A DNA stretch of 64,000 nucleotides from Gymnothorax reevesii. Lineage: Eukaryota; Chordata; Actinopteri; Anguilliformes; Muraenidae. The translations under genes were made by a program, and so were the position numbers. The notes under the pieces are model-generated. The model was not told where the DNA came from, made no database searches, and worked only from the letters and a program-made list of their open reading frames with translations. Shown piece after piece: positions 1-9,900 of the stretch (position 1 is the first letter of the stretch; each line of letters begins with the position of its first letter). The stretch covers positions 12,558,239 through 12,622,238 of the forward strand of contig CM056584.1 of assembly GCA_029721435.1 (NCBI GenBank). The letters are read 5' to 3'.

Positions 1-1565
1 ATTTCACTCGACAGATGGTCAGACTCGGTCGGACAAGTAAAGTTTATTGAAACAGTCCCTTGAACCCTAACCCTAAATGACAAAAACGATGCAGAAGGTC
101 TGCTTTTTCATCATATAGCAAAGCTTGGTCTGGTAACGTGACAATATGACTAGTGGGGATGAGAATGTGATGGATATGTAGCGACGTCATACATGTTTGG
201 TGTGCGTTCTCTCACACCACAAAATGGAAACAGGGAGCGATACGAAACGTGCAGCGTCGGACCCAACGCCATGCAGGAAATAACATCTTACTCGTTCGGT
301 CAGTCTCCGATGGTCTCAAAAGTGCACAACTGTGTTGACTGGCAATCCGCCAGCACCTCGACCCGGGTGGAGGTGCAAGAGCCCGATTATCGCTGCTTGC
401 ATCTTTAATTAACACTCTGTTTTATTGCGTCTTCAGTTTGAAAGGACATAATGATAATAAGGTTGAAGGTCAGACTCAGCTGTAATCTGAAGGGGTTTTC
501 ATCCATATTGGCTGAACCGTTTTGAATTGACGGCACCTTTAACATATCCCCCCCCCCACCCCTTTACCACATCAAAAAACATCGTACAGTTCCTCTTAAT
601 GTAGAATAATGTAATGGGTTTTTTTTTGAACGCTCGGTCTCACATCCTTTGCATGCAGTGATTGCTTGTGATGCAAGTACCCTGATGTTCCGTCAGGCCT
701 GAGCTGCGGCAGATTTTCTCTTCATCATGTAGAATGCACTTTGAATTGGATTCAGATCTGCTACGTGACATGACAAACTGAACCAAAACGAAAAAAAATG
801 TCACTGTTGAATGAATTATGGTGCTCACTGTCATTGTACAAAACATTGCTCACTGCAGTACCTCTTAATCATTTCAACTAAGGTTGTGTGAAAGCTGTTC
901 TGAAGTACTCTCGATAAAAATGACAAACAGCTTGTATCAGCTGAAGACCATGAAGAGGAATGCTGAAAATACCAGGATCTTTTGTCTATACTCAAGTAGA
1001 GATTTGGGAACCGCTGGCGCCTGGTACAGCCATTTATAAGCATCATTAATAAGTGAAAGTCAAATCAAATGTCAGCATTCTAACAGACAGCAGTTGATTA
1101 TAGCTACTCTGCGGTCTGAATTCAAGTATGAAGCACAAGTTATGTGTTTAGTGCCGTTGGTGGGATACAGAAAGGAATGAGCAGGTGAATTGGACTCCAT
1201 TAATCCTTTGCTATATCTAAGCTTTATTGGCGTGTCCCTGTGGCCTCCCCATGGTTATATTATTCTCAGGGATTGCGTGTCCCTGGTCCTGGAGTCCAGA
1301 TTTTATCGTACCTATTAAATGAGTAGAATTACCCTGGGTTTACACCGAGTACGGGGTGAATGCTCCTGTTCAGTGCAGCAGTGGTGGAACATCATTGAGT
1401 TGTTATGATATTGCGATTGTGGCGAAGTGACAACTTCAGCAAAATTTTACAGCCACATATTAAATTGATTGCGTTTGATGTTCATGCCTGGTTGGGGGGG
1501 GGGGTTGCGGTTGTCTGTAATGGCAGGAAGACTCAGATTTATTTTCGACTCCCTGGCATGATCCC
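1..1565. other. non-coding, nothing recognised
   Basis: No exon, RNA gene or repeat could be recognised. Open frames are under 120 codons and show no protein family. A two-unit CCCTAA stretch lies near 63-76 and a G run near 1494-1505; both are too short to mean anything by themselves. Confidence 0.6.
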
Positions 1566-2720
1566 TGTCATGGTTCTGGTTTTGTGTTCATGTGTTATGT
1601 TTATGATAATTTCTTTTCTTTATTCTTATTGGTTATTGTATTTCTCAGGTTTTCAGTTGCTGCCATTTTCAGTTCTATTACACTTGTCACCCCTGTCTTG
1701 TGATCAGTTGGTTCAGTCCGTCTCCCCGGTCTGTGTGCTCACCTGCTTCTGGTGATTTCAACGGTTTCTGGTGTTTCACATTATTACTTCAATTCTCATT
1801 TACTTCCGTCGCCTTGCTGTTCTAGATTACTTACAAGTCAAACATTTATATTTTGTATCATAGTCTACTAACCCAACTAATCCATGTATATATTACTAAC
1901 TCACTAACGAGCACTTTAGTTAAATCTGCATAGTTGCACCACTACTAATTATTACTAATTCAGTCTCAGCAATCGCCCTGTTCCAGTCTCTGCCTCTTGC
2001 TTTGCTTTCCCTGCCTCTCCCTGCGTTTCTGCAAGATCTCTCACACGTGCTTAATTGCTATTCTGCACTCATTGTCTGTGCACTTAGAACTCCTTGACCG
2101 GAGCTGTTTATCTGTCATAGGATGTCTGTGTGATTCCCATCCGTGTCTTGGCTTTTGCCAATTGTTGTGGTTAGGATTCCCCCATGTGTTCCTCCCTTTG
2201 TAATTACCTCTCATCCCAATCACCTGTTCCCTGCATAGCATGTGACTTCCCTTTTGTCTAATTAGAGTCCTCACTGCTCCTCTGACTTCCTCAGAACGTT
2301 GATCAATATTCCTTTGTGCAGAGCGTCTCGTATGCCATTGATTATTGTTTCTCTCTGACTGTTTCGTCCGACTAAGATTCTTGCCATTACCTTTTTTGTA
2401 TTGATTTGCCTTTTTGGATTTTGACCCATTTTTGTATGACCACGTTTTCTGTGTTTGGATGCCCTGTGTATGACCCTCTGCTTTGGAATTCGACTACGAC
2501 CTTTTGTCTGCTGTCTACGTACCGTCGCACCTCTGTTTTTCTGGTTCTGACCCCGGCCTGTGTAGTCGACTTTGTTTTTGGATTTAATTTTGTGGCTTGG
2601 CAATTCTCGTGTCTCTTGGTCTTGACCTGGCAGTCTTTAAGGGCATTTGTTTTTTGGATTTCGTTTTTTGGATTTGTTTTTTTTTTGGGGGGGGGGAGCA
2701 GCAATAAGTGCGGCAGGACA
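1566..2720 (+). mobile_element. LTR-like T-rich segment (tentative)
   Basis: The stretch begins TGTCATGG and runs through T/C-rich, low-ATG sequence full of CCTGTT, TTTTGACC and CTGTGT words, as in many fish Gypsy-type LTRs; compare the better supported LTR at 38154-38733. It ends near GGCAGGACA, a weak match to the expected TGACA end. I see no target-site duplication and no internal coding region, so the right boundary is a guess. The open frames here (up to 123 codons) resemble no protein and are explained by composition. Confidence 0.3.
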
Positions 2721-2989
2721 CTGAAAGTAGTATTTTACATTTTTGATTTGAACAGTCAAAAGTTGGCATCTGCTTAACTTATTCCTCATGTGAAATGTTG
2801 GACTTGTGAGGTTATTTTGGGTTGAGACCATAGACCCTCATCTGACAATGAATGTAATGAATGTTCCCTGCAGAGCGACTCACGGAAGGACATGTGAGAA
2901 TGGCTGCATTGTGGAACTGACCAATCTGAAATCCCCTGGCACTCTCTAACCCCTTTGGATTTTGGGTAATAAAGCAAAATGCCCCATCT

Positions 2990-3313
2990 GGGCTGTTTCT
3001 CAAAGCGCGGGCTGCATCCATAAAAGGGTGCATTTTTAGACTGCTACATCTGTACAGGATGTTCCATTGTAAAGGTGCTTTCAAATACAGCCAAGAAATG
3101 CTGCCTTCATCTCGCGTGATATCAGACAAAATTGTCATTTAGTTCGCTTTTTTTTCCCCCCCATGTTGACAAGTCCATTTAATGTCAGGCTAGATGAAGC
3201 CTCCATTTCTCGGCTGACTGCGAGTGTGTCTTCACAATGGAACAGCCTACGATGATGCACCGGCCTAAAAATGCACCCCTCGAACGATGCAGCCTTTGCT
3301 TTGAGAAACAGTC
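2990..3313. mobile_element. MITE with inverted ends
   Basis: The left end GGGCTGTTTCTCAAAGCGCG and the reverse complement of the right end GGACTGTTTCTCAAAGCAAA match closely. Both arms continue with GGCTGCAT and a GGTGCATTTTTAG word. The inside is non-coding. A clean target-site duplication is not visible. The ends resemble those of the element at 8725-9026 (TCTCAA...GGCTGCA), so the two may be related hAT-type non-autonomous elements. Confidence 0.65.
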
Positions 3314-4237
3314 CTGATGTCTGTCGCTGTGTTTAAAAATGAATACTTGTTTACTGCACACTACATACTGCACCAGTATGTACCGGATACTGCATAATAT
3401 TGTCCATAGTAGCACACGATTGAGACAGTAGAATGTGACAAGTACTACGCAGTCACATGACCACCAGACTAGAAAGATCGATTGGGTCTCGGTGGGACGT
3501 CACTAACTGACTGTCGCATTGCAGTATACATTACGGGTACTGTAAAATTTGGCCGATATGGAGTTTCATCCGGGTATACTTTGCATAATGGTAAACGTCA
3601 CAGTATGAACACTACTTGCAACTTTGGGCCACAATCAGTAATAATTTGGTAAGTTGCAGGCAAACACAGCATTTGTTTTTGAGGGGATTTCATTTGCTTG
3701 ATCGCAGTTACTGCAATCACTATCTGAGTGGGCCGGGACTGAATCGATTTCCTGCGGAGGAAGCACTCTTCCCAGATGTGATGTTTTAATTGTCGAGTGT
3801 GAAAACCCATCAGGAGATGAATCTTTACCTGGTTTCCCTGTCTGATGTTGTCCAGAATAAACCAAGCTAAAGCACTGCTTGAATATACATTTGTCAGGGC
3901 TTCTGTCAGTGTGACTCTGAAATTATTTTCCTCATCAGGTGGTCAGGCAGCTTTTAAAAGAAAGTTTTAGTGATTTAATTATCAATTGACATTAAAGGTT
4001 TCCTGACATAAAATAGGCTTGAAATTAACATTTAGAACGCCCTATAGTAATTTTTCTTGATGAAAACGAAGATTCAAACGTTCTTCCGTGAAAGTTTGAC
4101 GTTTTTAAACCATTTCAGATTAACGAGGCTGATCAAGAATGCCCCCTTCGAATCATATTACTTTGATGAATGAGTATATAAGATAAGACTGTAGAGTACT
4201 CATGGTTGCATTTAGATGATAAATACATGATAAATAC
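3314..4237. other. non-coding, nothing recognised
   Basis: AT-rich sequence with short random frames. It probably includes the 3' flank of the THAP-type element on the minus strand, whose end I could not place. Confidence 0.5.
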
Positions 4238-5282
4238 CTGCACAGCATTCCAATGAAGGGGAAAACCACATTCTTGGGTGCGAAGCGGAGAATGACGCTG
4301 TGGAAGGCCTCCAGTGCTGAGGTTTGTTGACTGTGGCTTAGGTTTGCCACATCCCTGACAAGTCTGGTATCCAGCACAACTTTCTGCTCTTTGTAGAATG
4401 GCAGTGTGTCTAAAATGATGACCAGCAAATGTCATTAGTACCAAAACAAATTTCCAAGGCAATTATTTAACAATTGAGTGACGTACTTACTCTTCTCCAC
4501 GTGCCACACATCGTAGTACTGGGTCACTCTGCGCTCTCTCTCAGATATTTCTGGACCTGGGTGTGACGGTCAGTCACAATGTCGTTCAACTGGATGTTGT
4601 TGGACTCCAGAACATCAAGGGCTCTTTTTTAGGCCCTCCTCCTCCATATGAGCACGGCCACCAACTTCACTGCTCTGTAATGACACATCAATGACAAGAT
4701 TATATTTTCTGCAGTACAACACAAATATTTGAGAAGCTACGCGCTTCCTCAGATGGGGCATCAATTTACTAAAAGTTGGCAACCTTTATATTGCCAAAGG
4801 TAATTAGATAAGATTCACAACAATGACAGAAGATTTCAGGTGCAAAATCTTCATTAAATATTGACATCTAACGGTAATGTTATGTCTGGAAATCACCTTC
4901 AGACCCCCACTTTGAGAAACAATGCTTATTTGTGCAGATGATTTAGTCATGTTTGTTCCCTCAACAGGTGAGTCAGCCCTCCGGTCTCCCCCAGCTGCAA
5001 TTTTGTCTTGCTGTTGAAGACTCTCTTACAGTGCCTGTTGATCAGTCTTCCATTTGTGATTTATGGCAGATTTAATCAGATTTCGGGCATGTCTTTGGAA
5101 CGTGTTGAACCGAAACGTCTGTATGTTCGTAGCTTTGAATACCTAGAGATGTGTAAAAGAGACGCGCAAGCGCTCACTTTCAAATGAAATTTCCAGGTAT
5201 CTATCCTACGAGAAATACCAAGTGCTCAAAAAAACCGGAAGGTTTATCTCCATTCTACCATGACTCTTGTCAACATCCCAGC

Positions 5283-5525
5283 AAAAATATTGGCGTGCTA
5301 GCTATGACACACAGTTCGATATCACTTTGGCTTGCTAGCTAGGAAGCCAACTAGATCGCTAACGAGTATGACAGTGTACGCATTGTAAACAAACTGCAGC
5401 CTTTGTAGCTCACTAGCCAGTTGGCTATGTAGCTAAATACATTGGCGCGCTAGCTATACTATTGCAAGCGAGGTAGCCAACTAGCTCACTAGCGAGTAAG
5501 ACTGTACGCAAACTGTAGCCTTATT
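5283..5525. repeat. imperfect tandem duplication rich in GCTAGC
   Basis: Two diverged units of roughly 90-130 bp (about 5283-5409 and 5435-5525) share TTGGCGTGCTAGCTA / TTGGCGCGCTAGCTA, AGCCAACTAG, a CTAACGAGTA / CTAGCGAGTA word, TGTACGCA and CTGCAGCCTT / CTGTAGCCTT. The segment is unusually dense in CTAG and GCTAGC palindromes. It lies in what would be an intron of the THAP-type element. Confidence 0.6.
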
Positions 5526-6650
5526 TTGTCGGCGTAATCATGACGAGGCCTTGACCCAGTGCGAGGTAGTTTACTGGTGAATAGATACCTGGTGTTAACC
5601 AATCAAAATGCAGAATTCGTTGGAATGAATGGTAGAATTAAAATTACACTAACTCATCTTTGAATGTGCTTCAGTAGTGTGCGCTCACTATAATGGAATC
5701 ATTTACACTGCCTCTAGTACTACTATACAGAATTCACTCTTACCTGAACTCCACTAGAGAACTAGAGGTCTAACAAACAAAATATGATCTGGGAATGAAG
5801 GTAGTGTAGAAAATGAGAAGCAAAATATAGAGTAGGGTTTCTAGGTGCAATCACACACAAAAATAGTCACCATGCAATCAGATATTTCGCCAACAGTAAC
5901 CTTAGATTATGTTAGAAACAAAGAAAGAAAGAGCACACACACACACACACACACAACATTGGAAGCAAACATACATTTAATATTGCATATGGAACAGGGA
6001 TGGAAGAGGACACAAAATGAGAATGATCTGTGTGCATGATCATAAACCGAGAGGGGTCCCTGCTTTTTAATGTAATTATAGTACATGTTAATTGCCTTGT
6101 GCAGGAGCACGAGTCTACGTCACACGTTGTTACTAGCATGGCAATCAAATGAATGACAACAAAGTTACTGGACTTACTCCACCTTGTAAAAAGGGAATTT
6201 TCCACAGATAAGAGCTTACAATCAGATCATGGGTTTGTGCTTTCACTGATCAATTTATCAACACTAGTTATAGTTCAGAGATGGTTATGTCACTGATAAT
6301 GCAATAATACCCAAGTACATCTGGCATCATGACACGTGGAGGAGATCGTGGAGCAAGACAGGCTGGCAGGCAGGAGGAACAGCTAACTAGGCCCTCTATA
6401 TAGATCTGGAGTCTAAATACTAGAATTCTAGTCCAGATTGAAGAGAGTCTAGTGGGTTGTTCCTTTGACGGTCTAAAACATTAGACTGTAGACAAAAACA
6501 GCATTGTTTTAAACTTGTATTGTAATAATGTATTGTTGGTAGACCCCCTAATAACATGTTAGGTTAGCCAGGGCCTGTTTGGCTGGCTGGCAGGCGGCTG
6601 GTTAGGCTCCAAAAACAAACTTTCCACATTCTTATATTGCGGTACGCTTA
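5526..6650. other. non-coding, (CA) run inside THAP-type element
   Basis: No further transposase block could be recognised between the catalytic piece and the THAP exon. A (CA)n run sits at about 5934-5955. CTAG-rich words recur near 5715-5775 and 6395-6460 but do not align as a clean repeat. Confidence 0.4.
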
Positions 6651-7059
6651 CCCTCATCTTTCACCATTTCTCGGCAGCTGCTCTATGAATTGTAGATGTA
6701 CTTGCCCTCTTTGGGGGATAAGTTGAAGGCTCCACACTCCTGATGTTTAGGATTGCATTGGGCTTCAGTTGCCTAGGCCCCCTCTCGATGCTGAATGCTG
6801 CATACAATCCATAGTCAATGAAATCCTCCGGTGAGAAATGTGCGCTGCATATCGCACTGGCATCGGTGGGTCCTGCCCATTTCCCCTGAGTGAGCTTCAC
6901 TCGAAGTCCATATTCTCCACATTCTGTCGTCTTGAGCGAAGAAATGGAGACGAACTCCATCTTCAGATGTATTACTACATCCTGTGACGACTCATCGAGT
7001 CGGCATTTCGATTCAGACTTCCACAAAACTTTGAAGACCTCTGTAAAGGCACCGTGCAA
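6651..7059 (-). pseudogene. THAP-domain exon of the transposase
   Basis: The translated frame holds the C-terminal half of a THAP DNA-binding domain: the conserved tryptophan (GKWAGP), the Cys-x2-His pair in ICSAHF, the following PEDF, and LKPNAI in place of the usual LKPxAVPTI. The CxxC pair expected near the start is not seen in frame, so the domain is truncated or frameshifted. The frame closes with TGG-TGA a few bases before a good splice donor (GTAAGC); an ancestral CGA there would read through into the donor, so this is probably a CpG-decay stop. Confidence 0.7.
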
Positions 7060-7945
7060 AGATTGTGATGGCAGAGGTGCCTTCCTTGGGTGACGTCATA
7101 GGATCATGGTTGAGACGGCTCTCAGAAACGTCCAACTTTTTCAGGGGGCAGGGCGTAAGAGTGTAAAAAAAATCACTTAGATTTTTCAGCCATTTCAGAA
7201 CTTTTGAGTGTATAGAGAGATATAAATAATAACGTAGAACAAAATAAACCAACACTTTCAGATGTTGTGCTTCTGTCTGCAAGTTTCATTAGAAAAAAAA
7301 CTTAAGATTGCTAGTTAGAACAAGATGGCGTCTGAATTTGATGTGCTTTATGTGGCTTCCGTAAAAATTTAGTCAGTTCGAACCCCCTCCTCCCTCTCCC
7401 CTGCCCCAATAAACTACTTTGCTCAGGGTATAAGAGCGAATATTTTGACTAGTTAATAAAATGCTGAAAACTTTTCGCAATCTAAATGAATGTTTGTTTT
7501 CTCAATTCAATCAGCTTTTTTGAAACGAATCATCGCAAAGGCTCTGTACTGACAAACAGGAAATGGGAAGCCATTTCCTCTGGCTTTTAGCATGACCATT
7601 ATCTCACGTAATGAGGACTGTACTAGTGCGGAAATGGCGTTTGACATCTCTTGCACCCTTTGAGTTCAATTCGATGATACGTTCACAACAAACATTGATT
7701 GATGAATGACTTGCTGGGAGTGCGGGTGGCATGGTAAAGACTCTTTGTTCCGGAAGCTTATGATTTGCAAACGGGCAAATTTTAAATGTCAGGTACAAGA
7801 CTCTTTTAATGTAGAAATATAGTGGCTGCTGATTTTTCCCTGCATGAAAATAATAAAGTTTGATTCTGATGTGCTGAAAAATGTATCCTGCGGGGGGGAT
7901 GTGTGTGGGGTCTAGGGCCTGCTCTGCCGATGTTGGCAGCTGTGA
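7060..7945. other. non-coding, nothing recognised
   Basis: Probably begins with the 5' flank of the minus-strand THAP-type transposon. Its terminal repeats were searched for by eye and not found. The remainder is AT-rich without family signals. Confidence 0.4.
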
Positions 7946-7948
7946 GAG

Positions 7949-7950
<2 letters not shown>

Positions 7951-7981
<31 letters not shown>
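7951..7981. repeat. (GT)n microsatellite
   Basis: About 15 uninterrupted GT dinucleotides, immediately upstream of a dispersed repeat that starts GTGGGGACAT. The same pairing occurs at 17565-17751. Confidence 0.95.
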
Positions 7982-7982
<1 letters not shown>

Positions 7983-8038
7983 TCTTGTACAATATATTTA
8001 TTGCACAGCGAGAACTAGAAAATGTTTTTTTTTCCTGC

Positions 8039-8147
8039 AGTGGGGACATTATTGGGAAGTGAGGACATTTTTGACTGTCCTCACCACTACAAAGGCAAAT
8101 TTGGGCTTATTAGTTAAGGTTAGGGTAAGGGTTTGGATTAGGCATGT
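8039..8147. repeat. dispersed GGGGACAT repeat, copy A
   Basis: Shares with 17618-17751 the order GTGGGGACAT, TTGGGAAGTGAGG, GTCCT, AC-ACTACAA-GGCAAAT, then GGTTAGG-type words ending in GGCATG. Both copies follow a (GT)n tract at a similar distance, so the microsatellite is probably part of, or seeded by, the repeat. The GGTTAGGG words at its 3' side look telomere-like but belong to the repeat. Confidence 0.75.
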
Positions 8148-8185
8148 GTTGCTTATTGTTTAGTTTAGGGAAAGGGCGTTGAGAC

Positions 8186-8723
8186 CACAGACTGTATAAA
8201 AATATAGACAAAGCAACCTTGACGTCACCCATTGGTTTCAGAAGCCTCGATTTTGGCAATTTGAACAGCGCCATTTTGTCATTTTGAAACCGGACGCGAT
8301 TCCTATTGGACGAGACCGTGAATTGAAGATCCTGGGAGGAATGAGGGGTGGATCTTTGGGCAGACCTGATTGTATCTGATGAGGACCAGAGGATAGCCAC
8401 ACCCCCAAAAGCATATCTGGCTTTATCCTTTATTCTATTCTATTTGGGACCATAATTTACAAAAATGAACATCATTATATATCGAAGGAGACTTGAAACT
8501 CTCGATAGATACTATGAGATAATGTGCAAAATCAATATTGAAATAATAAATCAGGTGGGAAAGTAGGGTCATTTTCTCATGGACCTCTATAGCACTGAAC
8601 TTTTTTGCAACCTCCGACATCACCATCTGCTGACCAGTAAATAGAATGCAATTTTAAGGCTCAACCGCATTGGCTACACTTTTCAGACCCAGGTGCTGCG
8701 TCCATCTTTTTATACAGTCTATG
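8186..8723. mobile_element. MITE with CAnAGACTGTATAAAAA ends
   Basis: Left end CACAGACTGTATAAAAATA and right end TTTTTATACAGTCTATG are inverted copies. The inside is non-coding and includes CCATTTTGTCATTTTGAAAC. This terminal sequence is common in fish non-autonomous elements. The right end directly abuts the next MITE, which appears to have used TCTATGG at this boundary as its target. Confidence 0.75.
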
Positions 8724-8724
8724 G

Positions 8725-9026
8725 GTGCATCTCAAGGCCTAGGCTGCATCCTTGGGAGGCTGCATGTTCAGGGATTGTCACTTATGTTGATCTGCCAGAC
8801 TAACATTTTGGGTTAAGATAAGGTTGCATTTAGAGTTAAGGTTAGGTTTGGGGCATTTAGAGTTAGAGGTTATGGCTAAGGTTAGGGAAGCCAGAGACAA
8901 CCTGCTGAAACCAAAGCTGTTTCACAGGGATGTAATGATGTCATGACAGTTTGGCGGATAGAATTTGGTGACGACCCCTAAAAATGCAGCCTTCGGAGGC
9001 TGCAGCCTGTGCTTTGAGATGCACCC
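8725..9026. mobile_element. MITE with GTGCATCTCAA ends, flanked by TCTATGG
   Basis: Left GTGCATCTCAAGGCCTAGGC and right GCTTTGAGATGCACCC are inverted. Next to them inside, GGCTGCAT and ATGCAGCCTTCGGAGGCTGC extend the arms. TCTATGG stands immediately outside both ends (8718-8724 and 9027-9033), as expected of a target-site duplication. The centre carries GGTTAGGTT / AGTTAGAGGTT words. Non-coding. Confidence 0.75.
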
Positions 9027-9033
9027 TCTATGG

Positions 9034-9096
9034 TTGAGACTCACCAAGAATGAATGGAAGTCAATGTAATGGGCTAACAAAGATAGAAGAACAGGG
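9034..9096. other. short spacer before GT tract
   Basis: Unremarkable sequence between the MITE and the microsatellite; no feature. Confidence 0.4.
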
Positions 9097-9101
9097 ATGC
9101 T

Positions 9102-9172
9102 TTTGTGTGTGTGTTTGTGCGCGCGTGTGTGTGTGTGCGTATGTTTGTGTGTGCGTGTGTGTGTGTGCATGC
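9102..9172. repeat. interrupted (GT)n microsatellite
   Basis: GT repeats broken by GC and ATGT interruptions. The open frames on both strands here (cysteine/valine and histidine/threonine runs) are simply translations of this tract. Confidence 0.9.
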
Positions 9173-9814
9173 AAGCGTGCTTCTGTATGCGCATGTGTGA
9201 GGCCGTATTTTGCACCCAAACTTGCATAAGTGTAAGGTTACTTATTGAGACTTTCTCAGAAAGTGAAAGATTGATGAGTGCTGACAGTCTGAGTGAGAGA
9301 GAGAAAGAACGGAAGAGAAAAAATGGAGTGAGAGAGTTAGAGTGAAATGGAGAGGGAGACTGCAAAATCCTGCGCTGTTCCTGTGACATTCCGCTTCAGT
9401 AGTTTAAGAGGCGGGTTGGGGTGGGTCAGGGGAGAGGTGAGCTGTTGGAGGCTGGTGCTGAAGTGCAGGTTCTGGTCCGCTGATAAGTGACAGGATCCGA
9501 ACGGATGTCGAGGGAACACGTCCAATCCCAGCATGCCTCAATACCAAGAGAGATGCCTCACTCTTTCATATCCCCGGAGATTTGGGTCAAAATGATGGAT
9601 GACTAGCATAATATCTTTGTCCTGATTTGAATAAAGAATGAGAACGAATTTATTTGCCTTGTCTAACGTCTCCTCATGGCAGTAAACTCATTTTACAAGA
9701 TCATTTTCCTCCAAAACCCCTGTGAGGCCTGACCGCATTACAAATCTGTTTGCTGAAGTGGGTTGAGTGCAAGTGTTTTAACTAGACACAACTCCTGCAT
9801 AATTACCACCGCTA

Positions 9815-9900
9815 AGCAGGTTATGTTTTCACCCCTGTTTGTTTACTACTTGCCAAAATCGATTTTGGCAAGTATATCAGTCGGTTGCGTGTGACGTCTG
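9815..9900. repeat. dispersed repeat fragment with 28-bp palindrome
   Basis: Contains AGGTTATGTTTTCACCC, a phrase typical of a widespread fish non-autonomous repeat, followed by the perfect palindrome TACTTGCCAAAATC / GATTTTGGCAAGTA (about 9847-9874). A related phrase, CCTTCGCCAAGGAGTTAT, occurs at 33829-33846. Downstream to about 10330 the sequence has GTCTGTCCGTCCAT, which fits a diverged extension of the same repeat. Confidence 0.5.

Larger units (their letters stand above)
4238..7059 (-). pseudogene. decayed THAP-domain transposase with introns
   Basis: Read on the minus strand, four separated pieces match one transposase type. The first (about 7059-6651) carries the second half of a THAP zinc finger: W-A-G-P, then ICSAHFSPEDF, then LKPNAI. 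The second (about 5142-4966) ends GDRRADSP at a GT donor; the third (4674-4491) opens with a SSEVGG block and carries D-I-V-T-D-R-H and, after a frameshift, YYDVWHVEK; the fourth (4409-4238) has LVRDV and LEAFHSVILRFAPK. The boundaries carry GT/AG signals, for example a GTAAGT donor at 4490 and an AG acceptor at 4410 around an 81-bp intron. Breaks seen: TGA just before the first donor, TAA in the second piece, a frameshift in the third, and no recognisable first cysteine pair of the THAP finger. Such THAP-plus-GDGRADSPG proteins occur in fish as DNA transposases; assignment to the Kolobok superfamily is my inference. Nothing suggests it is functional. Confidence 0.75.

Noticed and set aside
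63..76. Telomere-like CCCTAACCCTAA
   Set aside because: Only two units; similar GGTTAGG words occur in several dispersed repeats here, so this is not evidence of a chromosome end.
1405..1755. 116-codon frame with hydrophobic stretches
   Set aside because: Hydrophobicity follows from T-rich LTR-like DNA; no family match, no splice context.
5937..5956. Short direct repeats as a CRISPR-like array
   Set aside because: These are simple (CA)n; no spacer-repeat structure occurs anywhere in the window, and the DNA is vertebrate.
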